From NCBI GenBank assembly GCA_037447655.1, contig JBBHKE010003005.1, positions 106,701 to 170,700 on the forward strand: a stretch of DNA of 64,000 nucleotides. Direction: 5' to 3'. Below are positions 11,647 through 22,400 of this stretch, in pieces. Under the pieces are notes generated by a model. That model saw only the letters and a program-made list of their open reading frames with translations. It made no database searches and was not told the origin of the DNA. This DNA is from Zygnema cylindricum (lineage: Eukaryota > Streptophyta > Zygnematophyceae > Zygnematales > Zygnemataceae). The number at the start of each line of letters is the position of its first letter. Positions within the stretch are counted from its first letter, which is position 1. Position numbers and translations under genes: made by a program.

Positions 11647-11843
11647 ACACCGCCCATCGTTATTAGTGTTAAATAAAAATAAGTGTAAATGCGAAATAAT
11701 AATTAATAATACTAGTTTAGTGCAAGGTGACGTGGCTGATTTTTGGTTCATTTCCTTAAATAATGTTGTTAACATTCTTTTGTGATTTTTGGCCAAAAAA
11801 TGTCGCGACAGAATATATTAACACTAATAACGATGGGCGGTGT
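11647..11843. repeat. 197-bp hairpin element with 24-bp perfect inverted ends
   Basis: The sequence at 11647-11670 (ACACCGCCCATCG...) returns as its exact reverse complement at about 11820-11843. ACT flanks both ends, a possible 3-bp target duplication. It is small, non-coding and AT-rich inside, which fits a MITE. Confidence 0.7.
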
Positions 11844-11977
11844 ACTTAATACACATTGGGATAATCAAAAACCACGTACGGAGAATCCGTGGTACTGTAG
11901 AATACAAATAAAGTTCGGTAAGTTACAATCATAGTTCAAAAGTAGGCGTTTCAATTGTAGGCCTTTTGTCGGCGCCT

Positions 11978-12164
11978 TTATTGTAAGTTGTGTTATGGGC
12001 TTTTCATGTGTTCTTCTTCAGTCGCTACTTTGATCAGCGACCCCCCGATCGTCCAAATCTGACGATAGTTTTATCGTAAGTTGTATTATGAGCTTTTCAT
12101 ACGATCTTCTTAGATCGCTACTTTGATCAGAGACCGTCCGATCGTCCAAATCTGACGGTTTAAA
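11978..12164. repeat. Tandem duplication, about 93-bp period
   Basis: Two imperfect copies start at 11978 and 12071. They share GTAAGTTGT, GAGCTTTTCAT-like words and GATCGTCCAAATCTGACG. No coding frame is recognised. Confidence 0.8.
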
Positions 12165-12269
12165 TAAATAAAACCTCAAAACTCACAGAAAAATAATGTC
12201 CGATGTTTTTCAAAATTTAGACAGGACGTTTAATTCTCTATCGATCGATGCGCAACTCAACCCTGTTAC

Positions 12270-12698
12270 TAGTGTTGGGTATCGAGGACCCATTGCCGAT
12301 ATTCGATATATATCGAATTTCATGTACCCGATATTCGATATATCGCTTCGATATATCGAATTTCAAATTATCGCGATATATTGCCGATATATCGCCAATA
12401 TATCGTATCGACGATATATCGAATATGAAAATTTTAAATTTTTTTTTCAAACCCCCCCCCCCCCCCCCCCCCACTGAGCGCTCAGTGGGGGGGGGGGGGG
12501 GGGGGGGGGCAAAAAACCCGTACGATTTTTCGTACGGTTTTCCGTACTCTGCCTGTACGGACACGAAATTTTTGCGATATATATCGCGATAATTTATGTT
12601 GGTCTCGGTATGATATATCGAGGATCCTGCTCGATCGATATTCGATATATCGAATATCGAGATTATCGCGATATGAATCTACCCGATACCCAACACTA
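12270..12698. mobile_element. hAT-like MITE, 429 bp, with perfect 8-bp target duplication
   Basis: The element starts TAGTGTTGGGTATCG and ends CGATACCCAACACTA, so the inverted ends match for 15 bp. CCTGTTAC flanks it on both sides (12262-12269 and 12699-12706). An 8-bp duplication and TAGTG termini are typical of the hAT superfamily. The interior is dense in GATATATCGA-like palindromes and contains a C/G hairpin. It has no transposase. Open frames across it are shadows. Confidence 0.9.
12452..12509. repeat. C21/G23 palindrome around ACTGAGCGCTCAGT
   Basis: A run of 21 C, then the perfect palindrome ACTGAGCGCTCAGT, then 23 G sits in the middle of the MITE. The whole unit is self-complementary. 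Run lengths may vary between reads. Confidence 0.9.
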
Positions 12699-12829
12699 CC
12701 TGTTACTATTTTTTTTCATTTTGTGACCAATACAATATGGGTCTTAACGTCATATTGTATGTTTTGCGTACAATAGGCATATTGTATGGGCCTACTTTGA
12801 ACTTTTGAACTATGGTTACAATTACATTA

Positions 12830-13957
12830 GGCCGTACCCTTCATCTTTTTTTCCCACCGACACGAAATTAAAGTCGCGGCAGTCGTGCCGTGTAAAATGG
12901 TCCTACACCACGTCAGGTAACACTTGTCCTTCGTCCGATGAAAATGACCCACCGGAGGTCATGTATCCGATTCGTCCGCGGTCATTTTGCCGAAATTGAT
13001 GAGTCGTCCATTTCATAATTTTTGGTTTTGGTCGGTGGTTAGTACATTATTGTACGATTCACATGTAAATTGTACGTTCCAGCCCTGCCAATAAACATAT
13101 CGTATGTTTCGGCCTGCCAATAAATGCATTGTACGTTTAGATCCTAACAATAATGTACTGTACGTGGCAGCTCTTCAATCAAATGCCTAGTACTGTAGGT
13201 TCCGGTCAATAATTCGTTGTACGGTCCATAACTGAACATAAATTATAAAATTTGATAAGTGATTCCGCAGAAAGCGCACTAAATGATCGCCGTCCAATCG
13301 GCAATCCAACGGTCGCCCTAGCTCAAGGCGCCACGCGTACCGTAAGCGCCAGCTGTCATCGACACGTTGACCTTACTGTCGCCATTAGGTCACGAGGCGG
13401 CGCAAAGCTTTTCGACGACTCTGACGACGCCTCAAATTGCTTCGCAGCTTTGTGCCACACTTCGAATACAAAGAAACAGTTTGCGCCGAGTCGTATCCTT
13501 CATCGTTTCGGAGAACATAACTTCTTGACTCAAAACTGCCACGTGGCCTTTGCCAAGAAAGTTTTGATTTTTTTGTCGTGGCGAGTGTGTAACCATGGCT
13601 GCCACCGGATTGTTATCGACAGTCCTGATCTTGACGTGCCACTTGGCACTCGTAATCGGAACTTACAGTATAACCATGGCAGCTTCTGACAGTAGGTTTT
13701 CCCCTCTTTACCCTTCCTTTTCGCCCTTTTCGGTCTGTTGTCCATGCCTTCACACGTGCGAAGCATGCATCTGATTGGTTCCTCTGCCTTGTCTGTCCGT
13801 ACGGCTGCTGCAGAGGCGGCTCTAGAGGCGGTGAAGGCGGCGATAACGACAAAGAACATTCCCGAAATCAAATGCGGATGGCCTTTCTACTGCGACGATT
13901 CCGGTCGCGTCACCCAACTGTGAGCGACTATCCCTGCGTGCACACTCTGCCGTATCC
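12830..13957. other. No recognised gene; degenerate repeats
   Basis: Open frames at 13252-13689 (+) and 13530-13871 (-) have no recognisable domains and overlap on both strands, so I do not call them genes. Positions 13055-13215 hold degenerate units of roughly 40-50 bp with recurring TGTACGTT and CCAATAA words. Confidence 0.5.
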
Positions 13958-14153
13958 ACTGAATCCCGCACTGAATCCCGCACTGAATCCCGTAGTGGAT
14001 CCCGCACTGAATCCCGCACTGAATCAGGCACTGAATCCCGCACTGAATCCCGTAGTGGATCCCACACTGAATCCCGCACTGAATCCCGCACTGAATCCCG
14101 TAGTGGATCCTGTAGTGGATCCCACACTGAATTCCGCACTGAATCAGGCACTG
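13958..14153. repeat. 12-bp minisatellite, about 16 units
   Basis: Units are CACTGAATCCCG, with variants TAGTGGATCCCG and CACTGAATCAGG. Because the period is a multiple of three, several frames stay open and give repeats such as NPAL and NPVVDP. I regard that as a by-product, not a gene. Confidence 0.95.
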
Positions 14154-14158
14154 GTGCA

Positions 14159-15929
14159 TGGGTGGGAGGGGTGTAGAAGGGTGGGGAGGGGAGGGGGGGG
14201 AGAGGGAGGAGGGAAATGGAGGTGGGGGAAACAACGAATGTTGAATCGCGCTAGAGAAACTGGGTGGGGGAGGGAGGAGAGAGAAGGAGGGAGAAAGGGC
14301 GAAGTGGAAAATTTATGGGGGGAGGGCGATGGGAGGGAGGGCGAAATGGGGAAGTGCAAAATTATGAAAGAGGGGAAAGGGAAGGGAGGTGGAGGTGGAG
14401 GGAGGAGGAAGGGAGAGGAAGGGGAGGGAGTTGAAAGGTGGGGAGGAGGAAAATTGTGATTTTGTTAGGAGAGGGAGTGGGGAAGAGGAGGGGGAGGGTG
14501 AAGGAAGTGGAAACGATAATGAAAAATAAGGTTAGGGGAGGAAGGGAAGAGTTAGAGGAAGGGAGGAGATAATAACGTATCGCGTTAGGGGAGGGAGGGT
14601 GTGAATGGGGCATCTCGAGCTGAGAGGGGGGGGAGGGTGTAGGAGAAGGAGGGAGAGAGAAGAGAGGTTTGAAGAGAACGAGGGAAGAAAGGGAGAGGAA
14701 GGTTGAGAGGAAGCGGGGATACATGTTAGGAGCGGGAGGGGGAAAGAGAAAGCAGGGAGAGAGTGGAAAGAATGTCGGATTTATGTAGGAGATGGGAGGG
14801 GTAGGGAGGGGGAAGGGATGGGGGAGAGGAAGAGGGAATTTATAAGAAGAGGGAGGGAGAGGGGAGGGAAAGCGGAAGAGGGAGGGGAGTGGGGGAAAGG
14901 TAAGGGGAGGGAAAGATGTGGCTGTCTTTATGTTTCCCATTAGGAGTAGGAGAGAGTGGGGGGGGAAGGAAGTGGGGAATAAGTGAAATTTTTAAAACAG
15001 GGAAGGCGAAGGGAGTGGGAAGGGAGGGAGAGAATGAAGGATAGGCGGGAAAATAAAAAGCGGGGGAAGAGTAAAGGACTTCGTGAGGAGAGGGAGGGAT
15101 GGGTCGTAAAGGAAGAGGGAGAGAAAGGGAGAGGGAGTAAAAGATTGAGGGATTTTGTTAGAAGAGTGACGGGGACAGGTGGGGGGCGGGAAATGACTTA
15201 TTTGTGAGTAGAGGGAGAGTATAGGTGGAGGGAGAGGAGAGAAAGGAAAGGTAGAGGAGAGGAAAGGTGGAGGGAGTGGAGGGAGAGGAAAGTTGGAGGA
15301 AGAGGGAGATGAAAGGTGGAGGGAGGGCAGGGAGAGGAAAGTTGGAGGGAGGGGAGGGAGAGGAAATTTGGAGGGAGAGGGAGAGGAAATTTGGAGGGAG
15401 AGGAGGGAGAGGAAAGTTGGAGGGAGAGGAGGGAGAAGGAAGCGAGGATTGAACTGAATGTGGAATGTCATTAGGAGACGGAGGAAGGAAAATGGAAGGG
15501 GAGTGAGAGGGAAAGGGTGAGGGAGGGAAAGAATGCTTGATCGTGTTAGGATTTGCGTGGAGGGGGTGGGCCAGGACGAGGGGGAAGGGGGAGGAGAGGG
15601 AAGGTGGGGGGGGGGTGGAAGAAAATGTTGTTTGTCTTTAGGAGAGGGAGAGGACTGGGGGGAAGGATTGAAGGGAGGATTTTATTTGCAGAGAATGAGG
15701 CAACTTGTTTGGTAATGGAGAGTGGGGAAGGCGAGGGATGCTGGGGGAGGCTACGAACGGGGAAGAGGGAGGGGATGTGAACTAGGGACATTGTTAAGAT
15801 TAAGATGGGAAGTAGTGGAAAAGGAGGGGAAGGGTGGGGGAGGATTGAGAGAATGAGGTAACTTGTTAAAAGATGATACACTAGAGGGAGGGGAAGGAGG
15901 GAAAGGAAACGGTGGGTCTAGGGAAGAGG
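14159..15929. repeat. Polypurine (G/A) satellite-like tract, 1.8 kb
   Basis: The plus strand is almost all G and A (GGGAGGGAGAGG words), with short pyrimidine-containing islands such as GTTAGGAGA, GAATGTTGAATC and ATTAGGAG returning at irregular spacing. Long open frames on both strands (Pro/Ser-rich on minus, Gly/Glu/Arg-rich on plus) result from composition only. Confidence 0.9.
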
Positions 15930-15954
15930 CATTCAATGATATACGCATCTGAAG

Positions 15955-16165
15955 GGGAGCACTAAAATTCGCACTAAATTAGTACTAATTTGCGCACATA
16001 AACCTGCAATTGCATCCACACTGAAAATCACAGGATGAATTTCGCACAAAAGTTTGTACATCATCCGCAGTGAAATTCGAATTGAATCTAGCACTAAATA
16101 TCGCACTGAATTTCGCACTGAAATCTACACAAGACCCACTTTGAAATTAGCACGAAAGTTTACCG
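15955..16165. repeat. Degenerate relative of the 12-bp minisatellite
   Basis: Words such as CGCACTGAATTTCGCACTGAAAT and GCACTAAAT recur. They resemble the CACTGAATCCCG unit at 13958-14153 but are strongly diverged. Confidence 0.55.
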
Positions 16166-16362
16166 AATTTGGATTCGACTCTCTTTTATGCGCTTTGATT
16201 TTTTCCCTTTTTCTTTTTTTCTTCTCTTTCCTTTTAACTTCCCCCCACGGACTCCCCTAACCGCGAAATAAAAAAGGAAGGAGAGGGAGAGTGTGAAGAT
16301 GGAATAGAAAGTTTGGTTTATTGACAAATGTGGGGAGAGGGGTGGGGGGGGGAGGAGTGTAG

Positions 16363-16434
16363 TGAACTATCGGATCAAAGTCGGGAGGGGATCATTGCTC
16401 CGGAGATTGGCAACCTCACACAACTAAGAATCTT
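16363..16434 (+). CDS. Copy B LRR exon 1
   Basis: The 72-nt exon lies between GTGTAG and GTGAGT, phase 2-2. It encodes a repeat ending IAPEIGNLTQLRIL, closer to the standard plant LRR consensus than the later repeats. It is the first exon I can see. Earlier exons, including a signal peptide, would lie upstream of the repeat-rich block. Confidence 0.8.
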
Positions 16435-19400
16435 GTGAGTGTAGATTGAGAGAGGAAATGCATCTCACATGAAAAGTTCTTATGATACGAATAATGTTGC
16501 TTGTGTCGGTGACCAATTTCTAAAAGAGATGGAAAATGTTAACAATAATTGTATCCCTTTGTAGGTGGTAACGATTGAGGAGGTATGCAAAATGGTGGAG
16601 GGACTGGGGGTGAAAGGGAAAAGGTTTACACTAAGAAATTAAATGAGAGTAAATGATGGTTACTTGAGGATTTTGAAACATTGGAAAATTGAATACAAAA
16701 TTATTGTTGGTTAGATTGGAAATATATGGTGTTTTTCAAGAAATCCTTTTTGATAAGCAAGAATTCCGTATTCAAGGGGTGATTCAATCTTTGAAGGGGT
16801 GCATTGGTGGCTTTGAGGCGATCACCACTTCAATAAATAACCACTATAAAAAATAATATATTGACAGAAAAGCAATGTATTCTAAAGGTAAATTTATATT
16901 TTGGTTTATTTATTTATAGTTGTTTGATTATGGAAAGTAGTGGGATAAAACGAGGGTGATTTTGGATAAGTAGAAAAAAATCATTTTGAAAATCTTACTT
17001 TTTGATTTGTGCAAGTACAGTATTGGCTAAGTACATGTACATTGTGTTTACCAAGAATGTTATTATTATTAAAATCCAATAATTTTTATAGTAAAGACAT
17101 TCGGAGGTTTGGGATGGGCATGCGAGGTGTCACAGATATCTAGGTTATAACAAGTTGAGTGGAAGCATTCCGTCGTCCATCGGTCGATTAACATCCCTCG
17201 AATACTTGTAAGTCAAGCTATCGAAATATGATCTACCAAGTGAATTTGTTACTAAGCTTGATACCTTAAATAGTATTTCCTATAGTAAACGGTCGAGGAA
17301 GCATTTTAAGCAAGTGAAAGCATAATATTATAAGTCTAATAAATAATATCCTCAAGGAATATTCTAAACAAAAATATACTAAAATTATTTTCGATAATTA
17401 TTTGTAATAATTCCAATTAATAAGAATGGAAGGAAATGATAAAAATAATTAATAGCTAATATTATAAAAATAATTATCAACTATCAGTAAACATAAATAA
17501 TAGTTTATCTAAATGATCAAAAAAGTTAAAAATGGTGATTGTAGATATAATTTTTTATATTTAAAAAAAAATTAATAATAACAGAGGTTAATAATTCTTG
17601 TTTATAACAATTAATTTTATAATGGTAAATTAAAGGCTAACAGTCTATTATAAAAATAATGCATACTAATGATAAATAATACATACTAATGATAAATAAT
17701 ACTTATTACTAACAATACGAGTTCATGAATAACAATATATAGTAATGGTAACAAAATATTAATAATGATAGGTCTCAATGAAGGCAGTGGGAGGTTTGTG
17801 GGTGCGGTTTCCCGTTGTCACAGATGGTTGGATTTAACAACTTATGATTAATTTATAACAACTACTTACATTCAATCAAGCGTGAAATAATTATTTAGCG
17901 AAAATATAACTAATAACAAACTTCATAATAGATAACAAATTGTTTTACTTAAGTTTGGGAGGTTTCGGGGTGGGGATGCGAGGTGTCACAGAGATATAGC
18001 TAGCAATCAGTTGAGTGGAGGCATTCCATCGTCCATCGGTCAACTAAAATCCCTCCAAACATTGTAAGAAATATATAAGAAACAAATTTTACAGCTTTGA
18101 AACATCCGTCGAAACATTGTAAGACATTTTTTGTAAAGGATAATAATCCAAAAAATAAGAACGATCCTTTAAAAAATATTGTCTATTTTATGGGGTAGAC
18201 CGTGAGAAAGGGTGGTAATAAGCACGTGAAAAGTAGTTATGATCATAGCATATTATTATTAAAAAATGAAACAAATAATGTACATCTAATTTTCATTAAT
18301 ATATACAAATGAAGAAAATATTTTATAATATTAACAATAATTTAAATTGTAAAAAAAAATAAAATAACGGTGATAAGTAAATTTGATTGAAAAGAATCAG
18401 TAATAATTATTGATTGTAGTAATAACTATTTATTAATAAATAGTTATTATTAGTAACTTATTGTCATGAATATAAATAAGTAATATAAGCTGATAAAAAT
18501 TAAGTAATTAATAGTGATGATGAATATGTAATAGTAAAAATTAACTACAATTGAAAATAACACTAACTGTCAACCTTGATCAATAATCAATGATACACGA
18601 TTAATAATTAGTAATTGACAAATCATAAATAATAAATTATAATTCATAACCAGCCATTTAGCAAAAAAGATTAATGTTAAATAATCTTACAAAATGGATA
18701 GTAAAACTAACAATATTCAACATGTTTGACTAAAAGGGGTTTGGGAGGTTTGTGGGTGGGGATGCGAGGTGTCACAGATATTTATCTCAAAACAAGTTGA
18801 ATGGAAGTATTCCATCGTCCATCGGTCAAATGACATCTCTCAAATACTTGTAAGAAATTAATGAGAAATACACATTTTCCAAATTTGAAACGTCCCACTA
18901 AACATTGTAAGACATATTTTGCAATAAATAGTAATAGAAAAAAACAAAACTGTTCCCTTCAACAATATTAATTATTATAAATTGTGGATGGGCAGGGGCG
19001 GGAGAAAAAAGAAACTAGTTATGATCATTTCGATTTAATATTAAAAATAAATTGACAAAAACAACAGATACAACAACTAATTATATTGATGTTGACAAAT
19101 GATTTAAAATAATTAGATAAATTAACATTAAACTATAAATAATAACAAAGAATAAATGATAATGGTAATTTTTAGAATCAATAAAATCAATCAGTAGTAA
19201 AAACCGATCATAATAATTAGTAATTTATGAACATAAATAAATAAAAATAAACTGATAATAAAATACTAATAAATACTGAAGATAAATATTTATTACTAAA
19301 AACTGATTTTAACAATAAAAAATAACTAGTGATGCTAATTAATAAGTTAAAAGTTGATAATAACTAATCATAAAACATAGATGATAGCAAAAATTCATTA

Positions 19401-22400
19401 GTAACTTTAATAAGCCTGTTTGAGTAAAAGGAGTTTAGAGGATTGCGGATGGGGATGGGGGTTTCCACAGATATTTGTGGAGCAACCAGTTGAGTGGAAG
19501 CATTCCATCGTCCATCGGTCAAATGACATCCCTCAATACCTTGTAATAAATATAGGAGAACACATTTTACAAATTAGTAACACCCCGCAAAAAATTGCTG
19601 GACAAATTTTGTAGTAGATAATAATAAAAAAAAACCATAATTGATTTATTAACAATAATTTGTTTATCCCCTAGATTAGGGTTGTGGAGGGGGGGATGGA
19701 CAGCAGTCAAGTAAAAACTGGTTATGATCATAACAAGTCTATATAATTTAAAAATGATATAACAACTATCATTACAATTATTTTGATAATTTAAAAATAT
19801 CAATAACTAATTACAAATAAAAACAAAAAAAATGATAATAGCAATAAGTAAAATTAATAGAAATAATCAGTAATAATAATTGATGATTATTAGAACTCCG
19901 CAAAATCAAGATTTGGCATGTCTTGAAGGGCAATCTCGATCATAATAATTATTAAGTTATGAACATAAATAAATAAAAATAAAATGATAAAAAAATACTA
20001 ATAAATATTGACGATTAATATTTATTAGTAAAAACTAATTTTAACAATAAAAAATAACAAAATAATCTGACATTCCTCCGATACTTGTAAGAAGTATAAA
20101 AAAAAATAAAAAAAAACATCCCTTGAAAACCTGTAAAAAACATCACATAACAAAAAAAAAATTAAAAAAACAAAAAAGAAAACTTTTTAGCTAATAAATA
20201 AATAAAGAGAGGGGGGGGGGGGGGGGGTTGAAGAAATGAAATGGGGGATTGAGGTAATGAAATTTCCGTTCGAACAAGTATTGTTTTTTTTAATATAATT
20301 GCATTATAATGGATGTTAACTGTGTATTGTTGAATACCTAAAAATATGAGAAAACCCGTTTTTTATGATTTTTTAATCATAGAAAAGTAATAAAAAAAAA
20401 ACAGCTTATGTTACAACTGAGTATAAATAATTTTGAGAAGTTAAAAAATTTAACAAAATCAGTATGAGGAATTAGGCAATTTTGATTTCCTTGTAGTTTT
20501 CTAGTGGAAAATCAATTTGGTAAAAAAACTAAGATTGATTGATTCAATTGGACCAAAAAGTTGATAATTTATATTCCTTTTAAGGTTGAGGGAGGATAGG
20601 AGTAGCTTTTGTGTTAGTAACAACTGAAATTAAATGAAAAAAACAAGTGTTTTTACACACACAAGCCCAATGTTGGATAAAATAGACGTTAATGCGTTGA
20701 AAAAATATCATACTTTACATTTGTTTATTGTGAACTTGCATCTCGATTTAGTAAAAAGTACCTAAGAATGGGGGTGAGGATGTCACAGAATTTTATCTGG
20801 CAACCGGCTGATTGGAAGCATTCCGCCGTCCATCGGTCAATTGAGATTTCTCCTGACATTGTAAGAAGTATTTCGTTCGAATAGATGTAGTTTCTCGATA
20901 TTTAGAACCTGAATATTAAATGATTAAAGTTTCAATCAAGATTCCGTAAGGTTATAATTTACTGGTGACACCACATGCTTGGGGAAAAAAGTTACAAAAA
21001 AATATTTCCACTCAAGTAAAATTTGAAAACGTGAGAAAGTCAGCTATAAGAGTAATAATAATGAAGTGCATAAATAAAAAAGTACTGGAAATGTGTGGAA
21101 AGCATAAAAACAACTGCATTATTATCTACTTCTCAAAGATGGTGCTACAAGAAGGTTCAGAGTAGGCTAGGAGTCTATGTTATTTTTTTCTTTTATAAAA
21201 TGTTGTATGTCGGTTCCAAAGTTTCACACCATGAAGATTTAGTTCTCGTAACCATATGTTTCCATATCAGTTCCAAAATTTCACCACACGGAGTTTTGTC
21301 AAATGTAGTGTAGCTTGAATCTAATAATTTTCTCATTATGCCTTTGTGCAGGAATTTGGGTGATAATCTTTTGAGTAGCTTGATTGCGTTCCCGTTGGAT
21401 TCTTGGGCATCTATGCCTTATTTTAACTTTAGTAACAACTTTATTTCCGGTTCTACAGTAGTGTATCAAGATACCCCAAATGTTTGCACCGCAATCAGTG
21501 GGAACTGCTTCAATGTCGATGACCCCTTGCTGAAAAATTGTTCTCCAAAGGTGCAAAGGAACCAATCCCTATGTTTGCAGTTCTGTGATGCTTCTCAGTC
21601 AATGGGTGCGTGTGGGGGCCACGGCACCTGTCCTGGACTGAATAAATCTTGCATATGCGATGCCGACTATTCCACGGATATAAATTTCAACAACACATGC
21701 ACTTTCAGTAAGTCTCTACAACACTATCCACGCTAATTGATATGTTGTTTTTGCTTATATGGCCCTTCTCACACCCAATTTAAAAAAAAATCGTAACAAA
21801 TGTAACAGCATGTTTTGGATATAGTGAAGTTTCGTCAACATGATATATACTAATCAATATGGAATTTGTTTTTTATAACGTCGTATTTTATAAATTTATG
21901 GCAATATATGTGTAGACGAGCCAGAAAAAACTATTTTATGTGTTATATTAGCTTCCTTGTCATAACAAGCCTCTCAACGCAATCACAACTAGTGATTTGA
22001 AACTCAACGTGTGTGAGGCCAAATTAATGTATGGCTCAATAATGCCTTTTTCTTACAAACGCTTGAGTTAGTGATAGAATTTCATCGAGTTGCGTTGCCT
22101 CAACCATAAATAATTGCTTTGCTGAAATTGTGTGATGTCCCAAATTTATGCGACAGTTAAATTTTTTTAATTGTTTGTTGTTTTCAATGTGTAGAGCCAT
22201 TATCTTTAGTTGCCTAAGGTTTATGCGTTGTTAAGCGATCACATTGTCATGAACTAAATTCCTTCCAAGTTAGTGGCTCATCGTAACCACAAAGAAGTTT
22301 TGAGGTATTGTCGAGGCAACGATGTGTAAACATGCTTTTTGCATGAATTAAAATTCGATTCTATTTCTTCTGATGAATTGTGCAGAATCACGTGGTTTGG

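Noticed and set aside
12196-12592. Open frames with Pro and Gly runs
   Set aside because: They cover the hAT-like MITE and its C/G palindrome; the runs are translated homopolymers.
13252-13871. Open frames of 145 codons (+) and 113 codons (-)
   Set aside because: They overlap on opposite strands, have no recognisable domain and no supporting splice or start context.
13872-14459. A 195-codon frame with NPAL/NPVVDP repeats
   Set aside because: It is the translation of a 12-bp minisatellite that runs on into the purine tract; three frames are open at once.
14144-15948. Several long open frames on both strands (Pro/Ser-rich or Gly/Glu/Arg-rich)
   Set aside because: They result from one-sided G/A composition, overlap each other on both strands and contain no domain.
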